Shown piece after piece: positions 1 through 4,485 of a stretch of DNA of 5,524 bases. The notes under the pieces are model-generated. The model had not been told where the DNA came from. It worked only from the letters and a program-made list of their open reading frames with translations, and ran no database searches. Position 1 is the first letter of the stretch. The number at the start of each line of letters is the position of its first letter. A program made the position numbers and the translations under genes. The stretch covers positions 1-5,524 of the forward strand of contig PKWC01000012.1 of assembly GCA_003131925.1 (NCBI GenBank). Direction: 5' to 3'. The DNA comes from Alphaproteobacteria bacterium. GTDB lineage: Bacteria; Pseudomonadota; Alphaproteobacteria; Micropepsales; Micropepsaceae.

Positions 1-1076
1 AGCCTGAAGACGACGCCGTCGCCAAAATAGCCGCCGTACTTTCCACCGTCAAAGGTTGTGCCGTAGAGATTTCCAGCGGTGTCTCTTATCAGGCCGCCGA
101 TGGGGTTACCGCCATCAACACCGCTGAACTTGTGCAGCACGGTATAGGTGCCGTCGGCCGCGATCTCGAATATTACGCCACACGTTTCTCCGTCGCAATT
201 TAAACCGCCGCCGAACTCGGCCGTTCCGTAGAGGTTGCCCGACTGATCCTCGATCACGCCCGCGCGGGGATACCCGCCATCGCTGCAGTTGTCTTGGCTG
301 CAAAAGCTGTAGAGCACCGTTTCGTTGCCGTCGGGCGCGACCTTGAATACGACACCCAGATCGGAAAGGTTGCCGCCAGACAGGGTCGTGCCGTAGAGAT
401 TGCCAGCTGTGTCTCTTATCAGGCCGCCGATGGGGTTCGCGCCATCGGTACAATTGTTTTGGCTGCAAAAGTTGTAGAGTACCGTTTCGGTGCCGTCGGG
501 CGCGAGCTTGAATACGACACCTTGATAGTAAGTGCCGCCCCCAGCTGTCGCCCCATAGAGGTTACCAGCGCTGTCCTTGATCACACCACCGTCAGGACCG
601 TCGCCATCGCTGCAGTTGCTTTGGCTGCAAAAGTTATAGAGCACGGTTTCGGTGCCGGCGCTGTTGGGCGGGAGCTTGAATACGGTGCCACACTGACAAT
701 TGATCCCGCCCTCACCTGCTGTCCCGTATAGATTGCCAGCACGGTCCTTGATCAGACCGCCAGAAGGATAAGCCCCATCGCGACAGTTGCTTTGGCTGCA
801 AAAGGTATAGAGCACCGTTTCGAAGCCGTTGGGCGCGACCTTGAATGCGACACCCCGATCGGAAAGGTTGCCGCCCCGATTTGTGGTCCCGTATAGGTTG
901 CCGGCGCTGTCCTTGATAACGCCGTTGGGGTCAGAGCCACCGGCATAGTGGTTTTGACTGCCAAAGGAATAGAGAATGCTGTAGCCACGGGCATAAGCTG
1001 TTCCAGGTGAGGCGAGAAGTGCAGCTGCGATCCCGCTGGCCAAAATGCATTTGCCGAAAGCGTCAAGTGTGCGCAT
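1..1076 (-). CDS. Secreted GloVer tandem-repeat protein, 3' end outside window
   Basis: The frame is open from ATG at 1076 to the left edge (358 codons plus two bases), so the C-terminus is missing. GGGAGGG at 1084-1090 lies 7 nt before the ATG and fixes the start. Residues 1-29 form a signal peptide (short basic start, hydrophobic core ILASGIAAALLA, probable cleavage after Ala-Tyr-Ala29). Six repeats follow at about 31-84, 85-141, 142-195, 196-250, 251-309 and 310-end, each of the form ETVLYxF-(loop)-GGLIxDxxGNLYGTT-xxGG-(loop)-GVVFKxAPDG. This is the Gloeo/Verruco (GloVer, TIGR03803-like) repeat, which by family knowledge occurs in exported proteins; a beta-propeller fold is my inference. 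Repeats 2-5 carry FCSQxNCxDG, so Cys pairs 93/98, 150/155, 204/209 and 259/264 could form disulphides outside the cytoplasm. Ligand and function are unknown. It lies 227 bp downstream of a paralogue on the same strand. Confidence 0.9.
   Translation of the reverse strand, partial: MRTLDAFGKCILASGIAAALLASPGTAYARGYSILYSFGSQNHYAGGSDPNGVIKDSAGNLYGTTNRGGNLSDRGVAFKVAPNGFETVLYTFCSQSNCRDGAYPSGGLIKDRAGNLYGTAGEGGINCQCGTVFKLPPNSAGTETVLYNFCSQSNCSDGDGPDGGVIKDSAGNLYGATAGGGTYYQGVVFKLAPDGTETVLYNFCSQNNCTDGANPIGGLIRDTAGNLYGTTLSGGNLSDLGVVFKVAPDGNETVLYSFCSQDNCSDGGYPRAGVIEDQSGNLYGTAEFGGGLNCDGETCGVIFEIAADGTYTVLHKFSGVDGGNPIGGLIRDTAGNLYGTTFDGGKYGGYFGDGVVFR
61..446. repeat. Near-identical DNA repeat units inside GloVer gene 1 (330-bp offset)
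   Basis: Positions 61-116 and 391-446 differ at only 4 of 56 bases; they encode the NPIGGLIRDTAGNLYGTT segments of repeats 6 and 4. The offset is two repeat units. The intervening repeat 5 is much less alike, so identity skips a unit. Confidence 0.75.
333..875. repeat. Near-identical DNA repeat units inside GloVer gene 1 (498-bp offset)
   Basis: Positions 333-377 and 831-875 differ at 2 of 45 bases. They encode the GGNLSDxGVxFKVAPxG segments of repeats 4 and 1, three units apart. Repeat 4 therefore shares its first part with repeat 6 and its second part with repeat 1, a mosaic. Confidence 0.75.
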
Positions 1077-1083
1077 TCCGTCG

Positions 1084-1090
1084 CCCTCCC
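1084..1090 (-). promoter_or_regulatory. Ribosome binding site of the first GloVer gene
   Basis: GGGAGGG on the minus strand, 7 nt before the ATG at 1076. It is a strong Shine-Dalgarno match at normal spacing, and the start it selects gives a complete signal peptide. Confidence 0.75.
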
Positions 1091-1205
1091 TTTTCCGTTC
1101 GAAGCAGCTCACTCCACGGACAACTTCAACCTCAATCTACACCTCTTCGACGGACAGGCGCAAGATTCGCCGACCAGGGCAGCTCCTCATAACCACTACG
1201 GCCCA

Positions 1206-1236
1206 CCAGTTCCTATTTTCATCCTGTCCGGTGCGC
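1206..1236. repeat. 31-bp dispersed intergenic repeat, copy 1
   Basis: First of four 31-bp copies that begin CCAGTTC and end in GCGC on the plus strand. It differs from the four-copy consensus at 2 positions and from copy 2 at 3. It lies between the two minus-strand GloVer genes, 129 bp before one start and 67 bp beyond the other's stop. Confidence 0.8.
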
Positions 1237-1303
1237 CAGCGAATGCAGCCCGCGCGGCGCATGTAATTTCGACTCTGACCTCGGTTTCCCGCGGGTTTGG
1301 ACC

Positions 1304-2512
1304 CTACGGCGTGATCTCGAACACAGAGCCGAAGCCATAAGCGCCGCCTTCACTCGCCGTGCCGTAGAAATTGCCTTTGCCGTCGGCGACCAAGCCCGCG
1401 GTTGGGTTGGCGCCATTGCTTCCGTTGCCGAAGGAATGCAGTATCGTCTCGGTCCCATCGGGCGCAAGCTCAAAAATTGTTCCACATCCGTAGGGGCTAA
1501 TCGTGCAACCCCTGCCGCCCCCGTATTCCGTTGTGCCGTAGAGATTGTCGGCACTATCGGCGATCAAGCCCGCGACCGGGTTGGCCCCATCTCCTGTCTT
1601 GCCCGTGAAGAAATGGAGCACACCATAAGTACCGTCCGGCGCGAGCTTGAACGCCGCGCCGCAGCCAGTGTCTTCGAAACAGCCGGCGCGTCCGCCGGTG
1701 AACAGAGTTCCGTAAAAATTGCCCGACTCGTCGATGATCAGAGTGCCGTTAGGGCCATTGCCATCGTTCGGCGGACCCCTGAACTTGTGCAACACCGTTT
1801 CCGTACCATCCGGGGCGAGTTCGAAGACCGTGCCGCATTGGTCGCCGCAGCCCTGACGACCTCCCCAATAGGTTGCGCCGTAGAGATTGCCCTCGCTGTC
1901 CACGACCAGGCCGGCGTCGGGGCTAGCGCCATCCGCGCAATTGGCCTTGCGGCAAAAGGAGTAAAGCACAGTTTCGGTGCCGCCGGCCGCGAGTTCGAAA
2001 ACAGTACCCTCACGATTTTTACCGCCGTTAAACGTTGTGCCGTAGAAATCACCGCTTTCGTCCATGATCAGGGCTCCAATGGGCGCGCAGCCATCGCTCG
2101 GCGGCCCGGCGAAGTCATGCTTCAAGACTTCACGCCCGCTAGGCCGAATAGTGAAGATAACACCGCACCCAATGCCGCCGCCGCCAGTGACGTTAACCCA
2201 CAAGGTGCCTTTCGCATCCATGACGAGCCCCTTCGTCCCCTCACCTCCCTTCTCGAGATAATAGAAATTGATAGCGCCCTTTGGAGCCAACTTGAACACG
2301 GAGCCGTAGCCGACCGGTTGCCCTTCCGCTCCATACAGGTTGCCGTTCGCATCTATGATTAAGGTTCCGGGATTTCCACCTTTGCTCCCGCCGGTGAAGG
2401 AATAAACCACCTTGAAGCTCGTCGCTTGGGCGCTCTTGGGAGCAGTAAGCACAACCAGCGCCAATGCGCCGCAAAGAATGCATTTGCTCGCAATGTCGAG
2501 AATTCGCAACAT
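1304..2512 (-). CDS. Secreted seven-repeat GloVer protein (complete)
   Basis: A complete gene of 402 codons plus TAG. I place the start at ATG 2512 rather than the in-frame ATG at 2539, because GAAAGGG (2519-2525) sits 6 nt upstream and the resulting MLRI...SKCIL start matches the paralogue at 4486. Residues 1-30 are a signal peptide (core CILCGALALVVL, probable cleavage after Ala-Gln-Ala30). Seven GloVer repeats follow: 31-79, 80-126, 127-178, 179-236, 237-294, 295-353 and 354-402. The protein stops at the end of repeat 7 (VFEITP), so no PEP-CTERM or other anchor is present and release to periplasm or exterior is likely. Repeat 2 is degenerate (AINFYYLEKGG, GTLWVNVTGG). Close Cys pairs occur at 187/192, 222/226, 278/284 and 336/343. 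Seven repeats would suit a seven-bladed beta-propeller (inference). The ligand is unknown. Confidence 0.92.
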   Translation of the reverse strand: MLRILDIASKCILCGALALVVLTAPKSAQATSFKVVYSFTGGSKGGNPGTLIIDANGNLYGAEGQPVGYGSVFKLAPKGAINFYYLEKGGEGTKGLVMDAKGTLWVNVTGGGGIGCGVIFTIRPSGREVLKHDFAGPPSDGCAPIGALIMDESGDFYGTTFNGGKNREGTVFELAAGGTETVLYSFCRKANCADGASPDAGLVVDSEGNLYGATYWGGRQGCGDQCGTVFELAPDGTETVLHKFRGPPNDGNGPNGTLIIDESGNFYGTLFTGGRAGCFEDTGCGAAFKLAPDGTYGVLHFFTGKTGDGANPVAGLIADSADNLYGTTEYGGGRGCTISPYGCGTIFELAPDGTETILHSFGNGSNGANPTAGLVADGKGNFYGTASEGGAYGFGSVFEITP

Positions 2513-2518
2513 CGGATG

Positions 2519-2525
2519 CCCTTTC
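2519..2525 (-). promoter_or_regulatory. Ribosome binding site that decides the start of the second GloVer gene
   Basis: GAAAGGG on the minus strand, 6 nt before ATG 2512. The gene at 4486 has the same arrangement (GGAAAGG, then a short gap, then ATGTTGCGAAT). This shared initiation region is the main reason to reject the ATG at 2539, 27 nt upstream, which has no comparable SD. Confidence 0.65.
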
Positions 2526-2545
2526 AAACTGACAGGCAATGCTCA

Positions 2546-2574
2546 ATCGCATTACCACGCCCACGACTGTTCAA
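2546..2574 (-). promoter_or_regulatory. Weak candidate promoter for the second GloVer gene
   Basis: On the minus strand TTGAAC (2574-2569) is followed after 17 bp by TGCGAT (2551-2546), about 33 bp before the ATG at 2512. The spacing is right and the -35 is fair (TTGA), but the -10 matches TATAAT at only three of six bases. It could easily be chance. Confidence 0.2.
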
Positions 2575-2694
2575 CGTTTGGCGCAACCTGAGATCATGAC
2601 TATGCCACGTTCAGCCCGGAATTGCTCGCGAAATTGCCTCGCCGCGCCGTCCCGCTCCGCCCCGTGTCGCAGGCCCCCGCACGACCAACAGCGC

Positions 2695-2725
2695 CCAGTT
2701 CCCATTTCTATCCTGTCCGGTGCGC
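2695..2725. repeat. 31-bp dispersed intergenic repeat, copy 2
   Basis: The copy closest to consensus, with a single difference. It has the same orientation as the other three and lies between the divergent GloVer gene and the methyltransferase, 85 bp upstream of the latter's ATG. Confidence 0.8.
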
Positions 2726-2797
2726 GATTCTTCTGGCCCACCCACTCGTTACTGTAGCAGCTGAATCGATACCGCACTAAGATAGTACGTCCAAATT

Positions 2798-2803
2798 GGA
2801 GGG
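2798..2803 (+). promoter_or_regulatory. Ribosome binding site of the methyltransferase gene
   Basis: GGAGGG, 7 nt before ATG 2811. An in-frame TTG at 2796 overlaps this SD, so it cannot be the start; ATG 2811 is the supported start. Confidence 0.8.
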
Positions 2804-2810
2804 CTGCCCC

Positions 2811-3662
2811 ATGACTACGTTTGATCCGATCAAATACAAGGACACGACGCGGGAGCAGTGGCAGGCGGCGGCGAAGGCTTGGAATGAGTGGGGCGCGCTG
2901 CTGCGCGCGTGGCTCGGTCCCGCAACAGAGCTGATGCTGGACATGGCGGGCGTGAAGTCTGGCCATCGCGTGCTCGACGTGGCCGCAGGAGCTGGAGATC
3001 AGACGTTGCAGGCAGCCGCTCGCGTGGGACCGCGCGGATACGTCCTTGCTACCGACATTTCCGCAAACATTCTGGATTTTGCGCGGGACAACGCCCGAAA
3101 GGAGGGATTCGCAAATGTCGCCGTCGAAGTCAGGGACGGTGAAAACCTCGACGTGCCCCCAGAAACGTTCGATGTGGTCATCTCCCGTGTCGGGCTGATC
3201 TATTTTCCCGAACAACAAAAGGCTCTGGCAAGTATGAAGCGGGCGCTCAAGCCGCGAGGTCGCGTTGCCGCGATCGTCTACAGCACGGCAGAAAACAACA
3301 AATTCTTTTCGATTCCTGTCTCGATCATCCGCCGGCGCGCAAACCTGCCGCCGCCAGTTGCCGGCCAACCCGGTCCCTTCAGTCTCGGCAGCCCAAGAGC
3401 CCTGGAAACTGCGTTCAGCACGGCAGGCTTTCGTGACATCGAGATTCGCGCGGTCGCGGCGCCAGTTAAACTACCTTCCGCCGCCGATTGCGTTCGCTTC
3501 GAGCAGGAATCATTCGGAGCGCTGCACCAGATGCTGTCCGGTCTCGACCAGACCGCCAGAGCCGCTGCGTGGAAGGAAATCGAACAGGAACTGCGCGCGT
3601 TCGAAGGTCCGTCCGGCTTCGAAGGCCCGTGTGAGATGTTGGTGGCAGTCGGCGTCAATTAA
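2811..3662 (+). CDS. Class I SAM-dependent methyltransferase (UbiE/Methyltransf_11-like)
   Basis: A complete 283-residue protein, cytosolic with no signal peptide or membrane segment. It should transfer a methyl group from S-adenosylmethionine; the acceptor cannot be read from sequence. The Rossmann core is clear: motif I VLDVAAGAGDQ (54-64) for SAM binding, the acidic end of strand 2 in ATDIS (80-84, Asp82 for the ribose), the motif II region FDVVISRVGLIYF (120-132), and motif III ALKPRGRVA (145-153). The C-terminal third (about 160-283) is a lid or substrate region ending FEGPCEMLVAVGVN, a kind of ending I associate with uncharacterised proteobacterial UbiE-like enzymes. The length is somewhat above the roughly 250 residues of UbiE/COQ5, and no quinone-biosynthesis gene is nearby, so ubiE is not justified. 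It is transcribed divergently from GloVer gene 2 and appears monocistronic. Confidence 0.9.
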   Translation: MTTFDPIKYKDTTREQWQAAAKAWNEWGALLRAWLGPATELMLDMAGVKSGHRVLDVAAGAGDQTLQAAARVGPRGYVLATDISANILDFARDNARKEGFANVAVEVRDGENLDVPPETFDVVISRVGLIYFPEQQKALASMKRALKPRGRVAAIVYSTAENNKFFSIPVSIIRRRANLPPPVAGQPGPFSLGSPRALETAFSTAGFRDIEIRAVAAPVKLPSAADCVRFEQESFGALHQMLSGLDQTARAAAWKEIEQELRAFEGPSGFEGPCEMLVAVGVN

Positions 3663-3716
3663 CCCCTATCAGCGCCGGAGTGCGAACGGGTCATTGCTTC
3701 GCGCTATCGTTACGAT

Positions 3717-3747
3717 CCAGTTCTCATTTCCATCCTCTCCGATGCGC
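3717..3747. repeat. 31-bp dispersed intergenic repeat, copy 3
   Basis: It differs from the consensus at 3 positions. It lies 54 bp beyond the methyltransferase stop and abuts the imperfect hairpin at 3748-3777. Copy 4 follows in the same orientation after 72 bp. Confidence 0.75.
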
Positions 3748-3777
3748 GAGTACGGGGCGGTTCTGACGCCCGCACTC
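3748..3777. terminator. Imperfect hairpin downstream of the methyltransferase
   Basis: GAGTACGGGGCG (3748-3759) can pair with CGCCCGCACTC (3767-3777) around loop GTTCTGA, with one A-C mismatch and one bulged G. It is GC-rich and followed by TGTTCTC rather than a clean T-run, and it starts 86 bp after the stop codon. It may be a weak terminator or simply a structure next to repeat copy 3. Confidence 0.25.
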
Positions 3778-3819
3778 TGTTCTCGATCAAGCCCTGAGCG
3801 CGACCGCCGCCCGTAAAAT

Positions 3820-3850
3820 CCAGTTCCCACTTCCATTCGGTCCGGCGCGC
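3820..3850. repeat. 31-bp dispersed intergenic repeat, copy 4
   Basis: The most divergent copy, with 4 differences from consensus, but the CCAGTTCCCA start and the GCGC end are intact. On the minus strand it begins 6 nt after the stop codon of the possible small gene at 3857-3982. Confidence 0.7.
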
Positions 3851-3856
3851 GCTGGC

Positions 3857-3982
3857 CTAGCTTTCCGTTTGAACCAGTTCGAGCCACCGCTCCACCGAGG
3901 TTTGTGCCACTGGCGCCCGGCGCTCTCGGGCAACGCCGTCAACGAAACTCGCAAACTCAATGTCGTAGGTCGCGCGCGTCAT
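3857..3982 (-). CDS. Possible small protein, 41 aa, unknown
   Basis: ATG at 3982 to TAG at 3857. It begins MTRATYDIEFASFVDG and ends with the helix-like stretch VERWLELVQTES; the composition looks like a real soluble, acidic-to-neutral protein, unlike the Arg/Pro/Ser-rich shadow frames around it. About 28 of 41 codons end in G or C, in line with coding DNA here. An SD is weak at best (GAAAAG directly before the ATG). The ATG overlaps the TGA of a 14-codon upstream ORF (ATGA), an arrangement typical of translational coupling. I do not recognise a family. It could be a true small gene, the remnant of a longer one, or chance; conservation in other genomes would decide. Confidence 0.35.
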   Translation of the reverse strand: MTRATYDIEFASFVDGVARERRAPVAQTSVERWLELVQTES

Positions 3983-4023
3983 CTTTTCAGCGCTATCTTG
4001 GCGATTCTGCTACTTCGATTCAT
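3979..4023 (-). CDS. Possible 14-aa leader ORF upstream of the small gene
   Basis: ATG at 4023 to TGA at 3979 encodes MNRSSRIAKIALKR, a short basic peptide. Its TGA shares four bases (ATGA) with the ATG of the 41-codon ORF, and its frame runs across the region where that gene's SD would be. The only support is this overlap and the basic composition. No good SD precedes it, and GTG directly before the ATG is an alternative start. Confidence 0.15.
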   Translation of the reverse strand: MNRSSRIAKIALKR

Positions 4024-4236
4024 CACGCCAAAAATCTCGTAGTCCGGTCACGGCCTAAGGCGTTCAAACAACACAAACGGCGGTTCCCAAACTACGTCGT
4101 TGCGGTCCCGCGGCTACTATTCAATTGGGGTAAGCCGCGCCGCCGTCACCTAGGAATTTCGCCAGTTTCACGAGCGGCATGATCGCGGGGGATTGTGGAG
4201 CAAAAAAAGGGCTCGGGTCAGTTTCCAAGGTGCAAA

Positions 4237-4259
4237 GACGAATCGTGTAGGGATTCGTC
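4237..4259. repeat. Perfect 8-bp inverted repeat with 7-nt spacer
   Basis: GACGAATC (4237-4244) and GATTCGTC (4252-4259) are exact reverse complements around GTGTAGG. The plus strand has no T-run after it and the minus strand has only TTT, so it is a poor terminator. It could be an operator or a small RNA hairpin, 226 bp upstream of the GloVer gene at 4486. Confidence 0.4.
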
Positions 4260-4470
4260 CTATAGCCTTCGTCCAATTTTGGGCGTCTACTGCGGGACGT
4301 GAGTTAGTGCTGCCCATAAGAAGGCGACGTGCCGAACACGCCTTACTCCTGAGGCGTGGCAGCCCTCGTGCCATCGGCAGGCAATCATAGTTCGAAAATC
4401 GAAACGGCATCCGGAAGCGGATCGCGGTTGGCATAGCGCCGCCTTGGTCCGGCCCCGTTTGCGACTTATT

Positions 4471-4482
4471 GGAAAGGGGGGG
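4471..4482 (+). promoter_or_regulatory. Ribosome binding site of the third GloVer gene, with a G7 run
   Basis: GGAAAGGGGGGG lies 3 nt before ATG 4486; the GGAAAGG part is the probable SD and the remaining Gs fill the spacer. The region matches the initiation region of the gene starting at 2512. A change in length of the G-run would alter SD-to-ATG spacing. Confidence 0.65.
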
Positions 4483-4485
4483 TCA

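Larger units (their letters stand above)
1077..1303. other. Intergenic region between the two minus-strand GloVer genes
   Basis: These 227 bp separate the stop of the upstream GloVer gene (1304) from the start of the next (1076). They hold one copy of the 31-bp dispersed repeat (1206-1236) and an 8-bp palindrome, CCCGCGGG, at 1288-1295 just after the upstream stop. I see no hairpin with a T-run that would serve as an intrinsic terminator and no convincing sigma-70 promoter. Co-transcription of the two genes is possible but not shown. Confidence 0.6.
2513..2810. other. Divergent intergenic region between GloVer gene 2 and the methyltransferase
   Basis: These 298 bp must hold the promoters of two divergent genes. 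The recognisable contents are one copy of the 31-bp repeat (2695-2725), a weak promoter candidate for the minus-strand gene, and SD sites at each end. TAAGAT at 2778-2783 resembles a -10 for the methyltransferase but has no well-placed -35. I see no operator-like palindrome. Confidence 0.55.
3663..4485. other. Long, mostly non-coding region between the methyltransferase and GloVer gene 3
   Basis: An 823-bp stretch without a convincing full-size gene. The longer open frames (3904-4182 plus; 3669-3887, 4168-4434 and 4287-4511 minus) have unnatural composition, lack SD sites and show no recognisable domain. The left part holds two copies of the 31-bp repeat and an imperfect hairpin (3748-3777). 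The middle holds a possible 41-codon minus-strand gene with a leader ORF. The right part holds a perfect 8-bp inverted repeat (4237-4259). Between about 4260 and 4470 I see nothing assignable; this should contain the promoter of the GloVer gene at 4486. Confidence 0.6.

Noticed and set aside
1288..1295. CCCGCGGG palindrome as a terminator of GloVer gene 2
   Set aside because: The palindrome has no room for a loop, its flanks do not pair, and no T-run follows on the minus strand.
1436..2362. 308-codon open frame on the plus strand, antisense to GloVer gene 2
   Set aside because: It reads the complement of the GloVer repeats; its apparent repeats (AVEIA...) are the shadow of the sense repeat and GC-rich codon use. 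It has no SD or known domain. The plus-strand frame at 294-731 and the minus-strand frame at 4684-5058 are the same effect.
2513..2539. Upstream ATG at 2539 as start of GloVer gene 2
   Set aside because: It adds nine residues before the signal peptide and lacks an SD, while ATG 2512 has GAAAGGG 6 nt upstream and matches the start of the paralogue at 4486.
2571..3368. 265-codon minus-strand frame opposite the methyltransferase
   Set aside because: It is antisense to a clear methyltransferase with intact SAM motifs. The composition is Arg/Cys/His-rich and no domain is recognisable.
1206..3850. CRISPR array or insertion sequence as the source of the 31-bp repeats
   Set aside because: Spacing is irregular (about 1.5 kb, 1 kb and 72 bp), whole genes lie between copies, and there are no cas genes, transposase or terminal inverted repeats.
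1204..3850. GGAAC within the 31-bp repeats as an EcfG-type (general stress) -35 element
   Set aside because: On the minus strand the copies contain GGAAC or GAGAAC, but none is followed at 16-18 bp by a CGTT-like -10.
3904..4182. 92-codon plus-strand frame in the gene desert
   Set aside because: No SD, Arg/Ser/Gln-rich noise-like composition, and it runs opposite the more protein-like 41-codon frame.
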